A stretch of 56,777 nt of DNA from Sva-07 sp031398325 (GCA_031398325.1 JANNNB010000057.1:1-56777), one strand, 5' to 3'; numbered from the stretch's first letter, positions 14,353 to 22,995 are shown. Notes: generated from the sequence alone by a model not told the origin. Numbers and translations are program-made.

Positions 14353-15654
14353 ATGACCGCTCGACAGATCGCTCCCGCCACCGGCAAGCTCGGTGTGCTC
14401 ACACCCGGCATGGGTGCCGTGGCCTCCACCTTCATCGCCGGCGTGCTCGCCGCCCGCCAGGGGCTGCACCCGCCGATCGGCTCGATCACGCAGATGGCCC
14501 ACATCCGCCTCGGTACCAAGGAGCAGAACCGCAACCCGCTGATCCGCGAGTTCGTCCCGCTCGCCAGCCTCGACGACCTCGTGTTCGGCGGTTGGGACCC
14601 GATCTCGCCGAACGCGCTCGAAGCGGCGCGCACCGCCGGGGTGCTGAACAACGAGGACCTCAACGCGATCTCGAGCGAGCTCGAAGGCGTCGTGCCGATG
14701 GAGGCGGTGTTCGATCAGCGTTGGGTGTCGCGCCTCGACGGTGTCCGCGTCAAGAACATCGACTCGAAGTGGGACCAGGCGATGGCTGTCATCGACGACA
14801 TCGCCACGTTCAAGGCGGAGAACGGCTGCGATCGTCTCGTCATGGTGTGGTGCGGTTCGACCGAGGCCTACCAGGAGCCCTCGGAGGTCCACGTGTCGGT
14901 GGCGGCGTTCGAACAGGGACTGAAGGACAACGACGCCAACATCTCGCCGTCGCAGATCTACGCCTATGCCGCACTGCAGTCGGACGTGCCGTTCGCGAAC
15001 GGTGCGCCGAACCTGTCGGTCGACCTCGACTGCATGATCGAGCTGGCGAACACCCGCGGCGTGCCGATCGCCGGCAAGGACTTCAAGACCGGCCAGACGC
15101 TGATGAAGACGCTGCTCGCTCCCGGCTTCAAGGCGCGGATGCTCGGCCTTCGCGGCTGGTACTCGACGAACATCCTCGGCAACCGTGACGGCGAAGTCCT
15201 CGATGATCCGGAGAACTTCAAGTCGAAAGAAGTCTCGAAGCTCGGCGTGCTCGACACGATCCTGCAGCCCGAGGTCTATCCCGACCTGTACGGCAACATC
15301 GACCACGTCGTGCGGATCAACTACTACCCCCCGCGCGGCGACAACAAGGAAGGTTGGGACGCGATCGACATCTTCGGTTGGCTCGGCTACCCGATGCAGA
15401 TCAAGGTCGACTTCCTCTGCCGCGACTCGATCCTGGCCGCCCCGATCGTGCTCGACCTCGCGCTGTTCATGGACCTCGCTCATCGCGCCGGCGAGTCTGG
15501 AGTGCAGGAATGGTTGAGCTTCTACCTGAAGGCCCCGCAGGCCGCCGGTGAGTCGCCCGCCGAGCACGACCTGTTCATCCAGCAGACCAAGCTGAAGAAC
15601 ACCCTGCGCGAGTGGATGGGCGAACCCGCCGTCACCCACTCCGAAGCCGGCTGA
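14353..15654 (+). CDS. ino1: myo-Inositol-1-phosphate synthase
   Basis: Makes 1D-myo-inositol 3-phosphate from glucose 6-phosphate with NAD+, the entry to phosphatidylinositol and mycothiol-type thiols in actinobacteria. The 433-residue protein has the Rossmann start KLGVLTPGMGAVASTFIAGV, VMVWCGSTEAY, the conserved GKDFKTGQTLMKT and LGLRGWYSTNILGNRDG, and the C-terminal RDSILAAPIVLDLALFMDLA. TATGAT (14339-14344) lies eight bases before the ATG. Just upstream is a small palindrome ATGT-GAA-ACAT (14324-14334), a possible operator for the divergent LysR protein. Confidence 0.95.
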   Translation: MTARQIAPATGKLGVLTPGMGAVASTFIAGVLAARQGLHPPIGSITQMAHIRLGTKEQNRNPLIREFVPLASLDDLVFGGWDPISPNALEAARTAGVLNNEDLNAISSELEGVVPMEAVFDQRWVSRLDGVRVKNIDSKWDQAMAVIDDIATFKAENGCDRLVMVWCGSTEAYQEPSEVHVSVAAFEQGLKDNDANISPSQIYAYAALQSDVPFANGAPNLSVDLDCMIELANTRGVPIAGKDFKTGQTLMKTLLAPGFKARMLGLRGWYSTNILGNRDGEVLDDPENFKSKEVSKLGVLDTILQPEVYPDLYGNIDHVVRINYYPPRGDNKEGWDAIDIFGWLGYPMQIKVDFLCRDSILAAPIVLDLALFMDLAHRAGESGVQEWLSFYLKAPQAAGESPAEHDLFIQQTKLKNTLREWMGEPAVTHSEAG

Positions 15655-15660
15655 ACTCAG

Positions 15661-15697
15661 CCTGGTCCCTTCCGGACCCGACCCCGAAGGGGCCAGG
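15661..15697 (+). repeat. REP palindrome, left of RAYT
   Basis: CCTGGTCCCTTC (15661-15672) pairs with GAAGGGGCCAGG (15686-15697) with one wobble pair. The centre reads ACCCGAC (15676-15682), the exact reverse complement of the centre of the right-hand copy, so the two REPs are inverted relative to each other. Confidence 0.8.
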
Positions 15698-15743
15698 TTG
15701 TTGTCGTCGTCCCGCTGTCGCACCCCTGCCTCAGGATCGGGGC

Positions 15744-16619
15744 ATGGGACGCCATCAGAGGGACTTCACCGTCAGCACCTGGTACCACGTGATCAACCGG
15801 GGTGCTGATCGCCAGGACATCTACAGCATCGGCGCCGACTTCCGGCTGTTCGAGCAGTTGATGGAGGAGGCCTTCGACCGGTTCGCGATCGAGCTGCACG
15901 CCTACGCGTTGATGACGAATCACTTTCACCTGCTCGTCAACTGCCCAGCGGGAAACTTGTCCGAAGCGATGCAACGGCTGTGCGGCCGGTACGGATCGGC
16001 ATACAACGGCCGAGCCGGTCGAGAGGGCCCGGTTCTGACGGGACGATTCCTGGCGATCCCAGTCACCGACGATGGCCACGTGGTCCAGGTCGGCAGGTAC
16101 ATCCACCGCAACCCGCTCGCGTTCGTCGAGCCGTCACAACTGGTGCGGTACCCGTGGGCAAGTCTGAGTTCGCTCTGTGGTCGGCGGGCGCGGCCCCCAT
16201 GGCTCGTCACGGATGCGACGGTCCTCGGCGGCATGAACCCCGTCGAATACGCGGCATTCGTGTTGCAGCCCCAGCCATTCGACGTCCACAGTGCAGCGGA
16301 CGAACGGCCCCGATGGATCGGCCTCGACCACCTCGAGCTCGCCGTTGCCGAGACGTCCGCGTGCTCGATCGCCGAACTCCGGGTGACCACGAGGGGTCGG
16401 AGACACGACGCTCGGATGCTCGTCGTGACGCTGGCTGTGGAGCTCCGGGTCGCGGGCCATGCCGCAATTGCCGAGCGATTCCAGCTCGCCGAACCGCATT
16501 CCGTGCGGCGGCTGGCGCGTCAGGGCCGGGTTCGATTGGCCCAGGAGGCGCCGTTCGCAGATCTGCGAAACGAAGCCCTTGGCCGGCTCGGGGCCGTTCG
16601 AAGGCTTGACGCGGCGTGA
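15744..16619 (+). CDS. REP-associated tyrosine transposase (RAYT, Y1_Tnp family)
   Basis: A single-stranded-DNA HUH endonuclease of the IS200/IS605 superfamily thought to recognise REP hairpins. The 291-residue product has STWYHVINRGADRQDIY, the HUH motif in LMTNHFHLLV (H60-F-H62), candidate nucleophile tyrosines in RYGSAYN (Y83, Y87), RYIHRNPLAFVEP and the YPWASL motif. It is longer than small RAYTs: residues after about 195 form a helical C-terminal region that looks DNA-binding. CAGGAT lies six bases before the ATG, so it may be leaderless. No disrupting mutation is seen, so it is probably intact. Confidence 0.88.
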   Translation: MGRHQRDFTVSTWYHVINRGADRQDIYSIGADFRLFEQLMEEAFDRFAIELHAYALMTNHFHLLVNCPAGNLSEAMQRLCGRYGSAYNGRAGREGPVLTGRFLAIPVTDDGHVVQVGRYIHRNPLAFVEPSQLVRYPWASLSSLCGRRARPPWLVTDATVLGGMNPVEYAAFVLQPQPFDVHSAADERPRWIGLDHLELAVAETSACSIAELRVTTRGRRHDARMLVVTLAVELRVAGHAAIAERFQLAEPHSVRRLARQGRVRLAQEAPFADLRNEALGRLGAVRRLDAA

Positions 16620-16620
16620 C

Positions 16621-16663
16621 CAACCTGGTCCCTTCCGGGTCGGGTCCGGAAGGGACCAGGTTG
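16621..16663 (+). repeat. REP palindrome, right of RAYT
   Basis: CAACCTGGTCCCTTCCGG (16621-16638) pairs perfectly over 18 bases with CCGGAAGGGACCAGGTTG (16646-16663) around the loop GTCGGGT. It begins one base after the RAYT stop codon. Confidence 0.85.
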
Positions 16664-16694
16664 ACGAACCGAGCAAGAAGTAGGGTCGTCGCAC

Positions 16695-17582
16695 GTGACG
16701 GCGATCGTGATGGACGGGAACCAGCTGCGTGACGAGTTGATCGTCGGCATCCGTGCCACGGTCGAGGCAGCAGGCTCGCCGGCGATCTGTCTGGCGACGG
16801 TGCTCGTCGGCGACGACGGCCCGAGCCGGCGCTACGTGCGCAGCAAGCACGCCAAGGCCGCCGAGGCGGGGCTCACCTCCCGTCACGTCGATCTGCCGGC
16901 GACCGCCACGCAGGCCGAGGTCGAATCGGCGGTCCGCGAACTCGTGGACGATGTGTCGGTCCACGGCATCCTCGTCCAGCTCCCGCTGCCCGACGGTCTC
17001 GATCCCGAGCCGGTGCTCGATCTGATCCCGCCCGAGAAGGACGTCGACGGCCTGACCGAGCGGTCGATGGGTCGTCTCGTGCGCGGCCGGCCTGGTCTCG
17101 TCGGCTGCACACCGCTCGGGGTCATGCGTCTGCTCGAGCGATACGACGTGCCGACCAGCGGCAAGCGCGCCGTGGTGATCGGCCGTTCGACGCTCGTCGG
17201 ACTGCCGCTGTCGCTGTTGCTCAACCGCAAGGGCGCCGATGCGACGGTCACGATGGCGCACTCCCGGACCGCCGACATGGCCGCGGTCGTGCGCGAGGCC
17301 GACATCGTCGTCGGAGCCGCCGGACAGGCCAGGATGATCACCGCCGACATGGTCAAGCCCGGCGCCGCAGTGATCGATGTCGGGGTGTCGCGGACCGAGT
17401 CCGGAATCGTCGGCGACGTCGACTACGGCCCCGTGAGCGAGATCGCCGGCTGGATCACCCCGATGCCGGGTGGGACCGGCCCGATGACGATCGCCTGCCT
17501 CCTCGAGAACACCCTGAGCGCCGCCCGGCTGCAGGGCGTCGAACTCACTCCGAGGCGATCCGCGAGCGGAGACGGCGGCTAG
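16695..17582 (+). CDS. folD: Bifunctional methylene-THF dehydrogenase/methenyl-THF cyclohydrolase
   Basis: Interconverts 5,10-methylene-, methenyl- and 10-formyl-THF with NADP+. The 295-residue protein shows the catalytic Y47 and K51 (RRYVRSKHAK; E. coli Y52/K56), the substrate motif GILVQLPLP, PPEKDVDGL, the nucleotide site VVIGRSTLVGLP and the closing ITPMPGGTGPMT. It starts with GTG at 16695; TAGGGT (16681-16686) lies eight bases upstream, indicating a leaderless mRNA. It follows the right REP directly and overlaps the convergent TetR gene by four bases. Confidence 0.96.
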   Translation: MTAIVMDGNQLRDELIVGIRATVEAAGSPAICLATVLVGDDGPSRRYVRSKHAKAAEAGLTSRHVDLPATATQAEVESAVRELVDDVSVHGILVQLPLPDGLDPEPVLDLIPPEKDVDGLTERSMGRLVRGRPGLVGCTPLGVMRLLERYDVPTSGKRAVVIGRSTLVGLPLSLLLNRKGADATVTMAHSRTADMAAVVREADIVVGAAGQARMITADMVKPGAAVIDVGVSRTESGIVGDVDYGPVSEIAGWITPMPGGTGPMTIACLLENTLSAARLQGVELTPRRSASGDGG

Positions 17583-18223
17583 TTGATGACCTGTGGGAGC
17601 CCGAGCCGGGTGTTCATGTCGGACGTGTACGCCGCGTAGCCACCCAGGATCCGGAGTTCGAGAATCCGAGCGATCGCGGTGTGCCCGCCGGGATAGTCAC
17701 CCTGACGAACCAGGCGCGCGACGCTGATCACGTCGTTCTGGATCAGGTCGGCGTAGGTCGACTGGAGCGTGCGCAGCGTCGGCGTCAGCGCCTTCGTGTG
17801 GCCGTACAGCCTGCGCCATTCCGACTCGATGATTCCGGCGATGAACACATTGCCTTCGCTCAACAGGTCGCGAATGCCTGCGCCGAGTGCACCGTCCGCG
17901 TATCGCCACCGGTCGACGATCTCGAAGGACGTCTCGTCGGCTGCCATCAAGGACACCAAGATGTCGCAGAACTGCCGGGTGACGCCCGACGGGCCCCACT
18001 TCATGTTGGAGCCGACGATCGCGGTGCGCATGCCGTCCTGCATCGACGAGACGACCTGTCGACTCGCGACGGTCGTGAGCTCCTCGACGTTGTCGACGTG
18101 GCGGTAGATCGCCGACTGCGTCACACCGAGTCGTGAGGCGACGGCGACGGTCGTCAGTGCGTCGGGGCCGCCCTCGCGAAGCAGTGCGACGGCCGCATCG
18201 ATGACGTCCTGACGTCGGTTCAT
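17579..18223 (-). CDS. TetR-family transcriptional regulator
   Basis: This 214-residue regulator has the N-terminal helix-turn-helix LTTVAVASRLGVTQSAIYRHVDNVEEL; the C-terminal half is helical and not assignable to a ligand class. TACATT (18232-18237) lies eight bases before the ATG, consistent with a leaderless message. It is divergent from the ilv leader region but separated from it by over 100 bases, and I see no palindrome that would tie it to ilvBNC. It overlaps the folD 3' end by four bases. Confidence 0.85.
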   Translation of the reverse strand: MNRRQDVIDAAVALLREGGPDALTTVAVASRLGVTQSAIYRHVDNVEELTTVASRQVVSSMQDGMRTAIVGSNMKWGPSGVTRQFCDILVSLMAADETSFEIVDRWRYADGALGAGIRDLLSEGNVFIAGIIESEWRRLYGHTKALTPTLRTLQSTYADLIQNDVISVARLVRQGDYPGGHTAIARILELRILGGYAAYTSDMNTRLGLPQVIN

Positions 18224-18339
18224 CCGCCCGAAATGTAGTTCCTCGTCAGGTGAGTGACCTCACCCACGTCGGTCGCTCCCGGTGCGACCGCCTGGCACGA
18301 TGCCTCAAGGGTTGACCCGTCCGGTACGATGATGGCAGT

Positions 18340-18399
18340 ATGAACTTCGTGAGCGCTTCCCCACGCGTCCTGAACACGCTCGTAGTACTCATTCAGTAG
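18340..18399 (+). CDS. ilvBNC leader peptide, 19 residues
   Basis: The ORF reads MNFVSASPRVLNTLVVLIQ and stops at 18397-18399. Eight of 19 residues are branched-chain (V, L, I), with V-V-L-I at the end, as in known ilv leader peptides. A strong terminator hairpin follows 28 bases after the stop and ilvB starts 105 bases after it. Slow decoding of the Val/Leu/Ile codons would favour an antiterminated transcript. TACGAT (18325-18330) is the nearest -10-like box, nine bases before the ATG, so the leader may itself be translated without a ribosome-binding site. Confidence 0.82.
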   Translation: MNFVSASPRVLNTLVVLIQ

Positions 18400-18427
18400 C
18401 ACGTCGGCCCCATCGCCGCGCGTGCTC

Positions 18428-18460
18428 ACGACCTCCCAGACGGGAGGTCGTTTGCTTTTT
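18428..18460 (+). terminator. Attenuator terminator before ilvB
   Basis: ACGACCTCCC (18428-18437) pairs perfectly with GGGAGGTCGT (18442-18451) over a 4-base loop and is followed by TTGCTTTTT. This is the clearest intrinsic terminator in the window, and it lies inside the ilvB leader between the leader peptide and the structural gene. Confidence 0.88.
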
Positions 18461-18504
18461 CCGCCCCGTTTCCCGAGTAACAAACTGCACCAGGAAGAAA
18501 AGTC

Positions 18505-20262
18505 ATGGCTGAGAGAATCACCGGAGCCCAAGCCCTCATCAGAGCGTTGGAGCACGAGCAGGTCGAGCTGATGTTCGGCTACCCCGGCGGGTGCATCCTG
18601 CCCGCGTACGACCCGCTCATGGACAGCCCGATCCGTCACGTGCTCGTGCGGCACGAGCAGGGCGCCGGCCACATGGCCGAAGGCTACGCCCACGTCACCG
18701 GCCGCGCCGGCGTGGCGATGGTGACGTCGGGGCCTGCCGCGACGAATCTCGTGACACCGCTGATGGACGCGTACATGGACTCGATCCCGATGGTCGCGAT
18801 CACTGGCCAGGTGCCGACCGGTGCGATCGGCACCGACGCCTTCCAGGAGTGCGACACGATCGGCATCACCCGCTCGTGCACGAAGCACAACGAGCTCGTG
18901 ATGACCGCCGAGGACATCCCGATGGCCGTCCGTCAGGCGTTTCACATCGCCCAGACCGGCCGGCCCGGCCCCACGCTGATCGACGTGCCGAAGGACTGCC
19001 TGACCAACGACATGACCTGGCATTGGCCGAGCGACGACGACGTGCTCGCCTCGCTCCCCGGTTACCGCCCGAACGTCAAGGGCCATCCGCGGATGATCAA
19101 GGAAGCGGCCCGGCTGATCCTCGCTTCCGAGCGGCCGATCATCTACGCCGGTGGAGGCATCCTGAAGGCTCGTGCCGCAGAAGCGCTCCGTGAGCTCGCC
19201 GAGCTGACCGACTCCTTCGTCGTCACGACGCTGATGGCGCGTGGCGCGTTCCCCGACGACCATCCGCTGTGCCTCGGTATGCCCGGCATGCACGGCAACG
19301 CGAGCGCCGTCATGTCCATGCAGCGCAGTGATCTGCTGATTGCGCTCGGCTCGCGCTTCGACGATCGCATCACCGGCAAGGTCGATGCCTTCGCCCCTGA
19401 CGCCAAGATCATCCACGTCGACATCGACCCCGCCGAACAGGGCAAGGTCCGGCGACCCGATGTGCCGATCGTCGGTGACGCCAAGTACGTGATCGAGGAG
19501 ATCATCAAGGCGATCAAGGATCTCAAGGAGGGCGGAGCGGTCCAGGCCGACACGTCCGCCTGGAAGAGCAAGGTCTCGGGTTGGCGCGAGCAGTTCCCGA
19601 TGACCTATGAGCAGTCGGAGCCGGGCAATGCGCTCAAGCCCCAGTTCTGCATCGAGCAGCTCAACGATCTGGCGCCGGAGAACACCATCGTCGCCTCCGG
19701 CGTCGGTCAGCACCAGATGTACACGTCGCAGTTCTGGAAGTTCAACGAGCCGTACACCTGGGTCAACTCGGGTGGCCTCGGCACGATGGGTTTCTCGATC
19801 CCGGCGGCGATCGGCGCCAAGGCGGCGAAGCCCGACCACACGGTGTGGGCGGTCGACGGCGACGGCTGCTTCCAGATGACGGCTCAGGAGCTCGTGACCT
19901 CGACCGTCGAGAGGCTGCCGATCAAGGTCGCACTGTTGAACAACAGTTACCTCGGCATGGTCCGCCAGTGGCAGGAGATGTTCTACGACGAGCGGTACTC
20001 GGAGGTGTTCCTGAACGGCACGGTGCCCGACTACGTGATGTGGGCCGAGTCGATGGGTTGCGTGGCCATCAGGGTCGAGTCGCCCGAAGAGGTTGCCCCG
20101 GCGATCGAGAAGGCGAACTCGATCAACGATCGTTCGGTCGTCGTCGAGTTCCGCACCGAGGCGTCGGAGAAGGTGTTCCCGATGGTTCCTGCAGGGTTCT
20201 CGAACGACGACCTCATCCTCCATCCGACCCAGCACCACCGTGCGGCGGGCCTGCGGTCATGA
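18505..20262 (+). CDS. ilvB: Acetolactate synthase, large (catalytic) subunit
   Basis: Thiamine-diphosphate enzyme that condenses pyruvate with pyruvate or 2-oxobutyrate, the first common step of branched-chain amino acid synthesis. The 585-residue protein has the catalytic E51 (VRHEQGAGHMAEGYA), the FAD-region GRPGPTLIDVPKD and the ThDP motif beginning GDGCFQM and ending LLNNSYLGM. The ATG at 18505 follows a purine-rich AGGAAGAAA site. Its stop overlaps the start of ilvN (ATGA), so the two subunits are translationally coupled. Expression is governed by the leader peptide and terminator upstream. Confidence 0.97.
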   Translation: MAERITGAQALIRALEHEQVELMFGYPGGCILPAYDPLMDSPIRHVLVRHEQGAGHMAEGYAHVTGRAGVAMVTSGPAATNLVTPLMDAYMDSIPMVAITGQVPTGAIGTDAFQECDTIGITRSCTKHNELVMTAEDIPMAVRQAFHIAQTGRPGPTLIDVPKDCLTNDMTWHWPSDDDVLASLPGYRPNVKGHPRMIKEAARLILASERPIIYAGGGILKARAAEALRELAELTDSFVVTTLMARGAFPDDHPLCLGMPGMHGNASAVMSMQRSDLLIALGSRFDDRITGKVDAFAPDAKIIHVDIDPAEQGKVRRPDVPIVGDAKYVIEEIIKAIKDLKEGGAVQADTSAWKSKVSGWREQFPMTYEQSEPGNALKPQFCIEQLNDLAPENTIVASGVGQHQMYTSQFWKFNEPYTWVNSGGLGTMGFSIPAAIGAKAAKPDHTVWAVDGDGCFQMTAQELVTSTVERLPIKVALLNNSYLGMVRQWQEMFYDERYSEVFLNGTVPDYVMWAESMGCVAIRVESPEEVAPAIEKANSINDRSVVVEFRTEASEKVFPMVPAGFSNDDLILHPTQHHRAAGLRS

Positions 20263-20816
20263 GCAAGGAACCGCTCTACAACACGCCCAGCCGCAGCAAC
20301 GAACCGGTCCGCCACCACATCCTGTCGGTGCTCGTCCAGAACAAGCCGGGCGTCCTCGCCCGCGTGGCCAGCCTGTTCGCCCGCCGCGGGTTCAACATCT
20401 TCTCGCTCGCCGTCGCTCCGGCGGAGGACGAGGGCATGAGCCGGATCACGATCGTCGTCGACGTGCAGTCGACGCCGCTCGAACAGATCACCAAGCAGCT
20501 GTTCAAGTTGATCGACGTGATCAAGATCTCCGAGCTCGACCCGCGTCGCTCGGTCGAACGTGAGCTGCTGATCGCCACGGTGAAGGCCGGCGACGACCAG
20601 CGGAGCCACGTCGTGGTGTTGGTCAACATCTTCGAGGGCAAGATCATCGCGGTCGCGGAAGGCGCGCTCACGGTGAGCCTCGAGGGTCACCCCGACAAGC
20701 TCAACGACTTTGAGGAAATGCTCGACGGGTATGGCATCGTTGAGCTCCAGCGCACCGGTCGCGTGGCGCTGCCCAAGCTCGAACGAAGCACACGGCTGCG
20801 CGCCGTGAACCAGTAG
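20259..20816 (+). CDS. ilvN: Acetolactate synthase, small (regulatory) subunit
   Basis: This 185-residue subunit activates IlvB and confers valine feedback inhibition. The N-terminal ACT domain is HHILSVLVQNKPGVLARVAS then LFARRGFNIFSLAVAP; the C-terminal half (ELLIATVKAGDDQRSHVVVL) matches the ALS small-subunit C-terminal domain. It begins at the ATG overlapping the ilvB stop (20259-20262). Reading frames that start further upstream run inside ilvB and are not real. ilvC follows after 93 bases. Confidence 0.96.
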   Translation: MSKEPLYNTPSRSNEPVRHHILSVLVQNKPGVLARVASLFARRGFNIFSLAVAPAEDEGMSRITIVVDVQSTPLEQITKQLFKLIDVIKISELDPRRSVERELLIATVKAGDDQRSHVVVLVNIFEGKIIAVAEGALTVSLEGHPDKLNDFEEMLDGYGIVELQRTGRVALPKLERSTRLRAVNQ

Positions 20817-20909
20817 TCCTCAATTTGCTCGATCACTCCGAACTCGATCACTCCCACCCGTCGGTTCAACGAACCACGACTCAACCCCAATCAGAAAGGG
20901 CTGGCTGAC

Positions 20910-21938
20910 ATGGCTGTCACCGTCTATTACCAAGAAGATGCAGACCCCTCGATCATCCGCAGCAAGAAGGTCGCGATCATCGGTTACGGCTCGCAGGGCC
21001 ACGCGCACGCACTCAATCTCAAGGAGTCCGGTGTCGACGTAGCGGTCGGTCTGCGCGAGGACTCGTCGTCGGCGGTCAAGGCGGAGGAAGCCGGGCTCAG
21101 CGTGATGTCGGTCGCCGAGGCTGCGGCCTGGGCGGACGTGGTCATGTTGCTCGCGCCCGACACGGAGCAGAAGAGCATCTACGACGAGCACATCGCCGCC
21201 AACCTCGTCGAGGGCAACGCGCTCGCGTTCGCCCACGGGTTCAACGTGCGCTTCGATCGGATCGCGGCCCCGGCCGGCGTCGACGTGATCATGATCGCGC
21301 CGAAGGGCCCTGGCCACCTCGTGCGCCGCACGTTCACCGAGGGCGGCGGCGTGCCGGCGCTCATCGCCGTGGCCCAGGACGCGACCGGCAACGCCCGTGC
21401 CGTCGCAATGTCGTATGCCGATGCGATCGGCGGCACCCGCGCCGGTGTGATCGAGACGACGTTCGCGGAAGAGACCGAGACCGATCTGTTCGGCGAGCAA
21501 GCCGTGCTCTGTGGCGGCCTGACCGCCCTCGTGCGGGCCGGGTTCGAGACGCTGACCGAGGCCGGTTACGCGCCGGAGATGGCGTACTTCGAGTGTCTGC
21601 ACGAGGTGAAGCTGATCGTCGACCTGATGTACGAAGAGGGCATCGCCGGCATGCGCTACTCGATCTCCGACACCGCCGAGTACGGCGATCTCACCCGAGG
21701 CTCCCGAGTCGTGACCGAGGCCACGAAGGCCGAGATGAAGAAGATCCTCGGCGAGATCCAGTCGGGTCAGTTCGCCGCCGAGTGGATCGCGGAGTCGGAA
21801 GCCGGACGCCCGAACTACAAGCGCATGCAGCAAGAGGGCAAGGACCACCCGATCGAGGACATCGGTGGTCAGCTCCGCGACATGATGCCGTTCATCAGCG
21901 CCGGTCGCCAGAAGGTCAGCGAAGTCTCCGGAGGCTAG
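20910..21938 (+). CDS. ilvC: Ketol-acid reductoisomerase
   Basis: Isomerises and reduces acetolactate or acetohydroxybutyrate with NADPH and Mg2+, the second step of the pathway. The 342-residue class I enzyme has the Rossmann motif IIGYGSQGHAHALNLKESG, IAPKGPGHLVRRTFTEGGG, and the metal-binding GLTALVRAGFETLTEAGYAP and AEYGDLTRG regions. The ATG at 20910 follows AGAAAGG, a good ribosome site. The 93-base gap after ilvN has no terminator, so it belongs to the ilvBNC operon. Confidence 0.97.
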   Translation: MAVTVYYQEDADPSIIRSKKVAIIGYGSQGHAHALNLKESGVDVAVGLREDSSSAVKAEEAGLSVMSVAEAAAWADVVMLLAPDTEQKSIYDEHIAANLVEGNALAFAHGFNVRFDRIAAPAGVDVIMIAPKGPGHLVRRTFTEGGGVPALIAVAQDATGNARAVAMSYADAIGGTRAGVIETTFAEETETDLFGEQAVLCGGLTALVRAGFETLTEAGYAPEMAYFECLHEVKLIVDLMYEEGIAGMRYSISDTAEYGDLTRGSRVVTEATKAEMKKILGEIQSGQFAAEWIAESEAGRPNYKRMQQEGKDHPIEDIGGQLRDMMPFISAGRQKVSEVSGG

Positions 21939-22209
21939 ACGTATCGATCGGCTCGGCCGTGATGATTGGCTCGGCCTCACGTCGGCCGACCTCCTCAAGC
22001 GTGCTCGGCCTCCCGCCGGTCGACCTCGAAGCGATCGGGGTCGGCCGAGCGTCCGGCAGGGCTATCGCCGCGAGCGCCAGCAATCAAGACTGGCGTCCGG
22101 GCGACCTCGACCGCTACGGGCGGAGGAGTCGTGAGCCCGGACAAGTCCTCACGTCGCTGGCGCTCCCGGCGGCGGCCGCGAGCGAGTCTTTGACCCGTGG
22201 GCGCGACCC
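21939..22209. other. Intergenic stretch, nothing recognised
   Basis: This 271-base gap lies between the convergent ilvC and alkB genes. It is rich in GCTCGGCC/GGTCGGCC-type words and has open frames on both strands, but none shows a start signal, codon pattern or protein family that I can support. No T-tailed terminator is visible for ilvC. Confidence 0.4.
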
Positions 22210-22905
22210 TCAAGCAGGTGGGCGGCCTCGCGAGCCGGGCTGGCGGGGTGCATCGCTGAACTGGCGCCCCTCGGAGTAGGCGGGGTTGGTGTCGGGTCGG
22301 CCACGTTTGCTCGTCCAGCGCCACGTGAGTGAAATGCGGGCCCGGTCGGTGTCGGCCGCCGGGATGCCGTGCAGCCAGTTCCGTTGAGCGGCACCACCCA
22401 TCACGAGCAGGTCGCCCTCGCCGGGCATGAGCGCGATGTCACCGTCGAGGTCGCCGGCGTGGCCGCGCACCGGGTTGGTGGACAACGGGGCACGCTGACG
22501 GAAAACGAACGGACGGCGTTCGCCGAGCACGACGATCGCGATCATCGTGTCGTCGAGCCAGCGCATCTCCCGGTCCGAGTGGAGACCCTGGAAATCCTCG
22601 CCGTTGCGGTACAGCAACGCAGCCACGCCGCTGAACTCGACCCGGTACTTCGAACGCAGGTGCATCGACGTCTGCCGGAGCAGCGGGGATCGATCCGAGT
22701 TCAGGCCTGCGCCAAGCCGCTTCTCCGGCACGTACTTGTCGTAGCGCAGGATCTCGTTCTGCACCCACGGCGTGTCGTCCCGGAACGTGGTGAACTCGTT
22801 CGCGGCATCGACGACGAATCCGCCGACGACATCGACCCACGACTCCTGGTCGAGTTGGTGCCGGACAGCACTCGCCGACCGATCGATCCGCAGCTCGCCA
22901 TCCAC
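22210..22905 (-). CDS. alkB: Alpha-ketoglutarate-dependent dioxygenase, AlkB family
   Basis: A non-haem iron, 2-oxoglutarate-dependent enzyme that removes alkyl groups from DNA or RNA bases. The roughly 231-residue product has the iron ligands H and D in LHSDREM, the second His in NWLHGIPA, and the 2OG-binding ARISLTWRW, with FSGVAALLYRNGEDF before them. No ATG is available; the GTG at 22905 (VDGELRIDRSASA) is the most plausible start. About 25 low-complexity residues follow the domain. It is divergent from metY with 90 bases between. Confidence 0.85.
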   Translation of the reverse strand: MDGELRIDRSASAVRHQLDQESWVDVVGGFVVDAANEFTTFRDDTPWVQNEILRYDKYVPEKRLGAGLNSDRSPLLRQTSMHLRSKYRVEFSGVAALLYRNGEDFQGLHSDREMRWLDDTMIAIVVLGERRPFVFRQRAPLSTNPVRGHAGDLDGDIALMPGEGDLLVMGGAAQRNWLHGIPAADTDRARISLTWRWTSKRGRPDTNPAYSEGRQFSDAPRQPGSRGRPPA

Positions 22906-22995
22906 CGGCCCATGTTCGCGCAGTGGCGGGTGAACGGGGTCGGTGCTAAATCCGAGTTGTTTGGTCGGGAATTGGCGGTGTACGGTCGTCCACCT

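Larger units (their letters stand above)
15661..16663 (+). mobile_element. RAYT module flanked by inverted REPs (BIME-like)
   Basis: A REP-associated tyrosine transposase gene (15744-16619) sits between two inverted palindromes of the same family (15661-15697 and 16621-16663). No target duplication, terminal inverted repeat of IS type, or second transposase is visible. The unit lies neatly between the inositol-phosphate synthase and folD genes and interrupts neither. Confidence 0.78.

Noticed and set aside
18220..20238. A 672-residue open frame opposite ilvB
   Set aside because: It is the codon-bias shadow of ilvB and contains the leader and terminator region in antisense; no domain is recognisable.
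21939..22209. Possible small gene in the ilvC-alkB gap
   Set aside because: Open frames exist on both strands but none has a start signal, a recognisable product or a consistent codon pattern.
22906..22995. A SAM riboswitch before metY
   Set aside because: The gap is only 90 bases and holds no SAM aptamer core; it is occupied by the divergent start signals.
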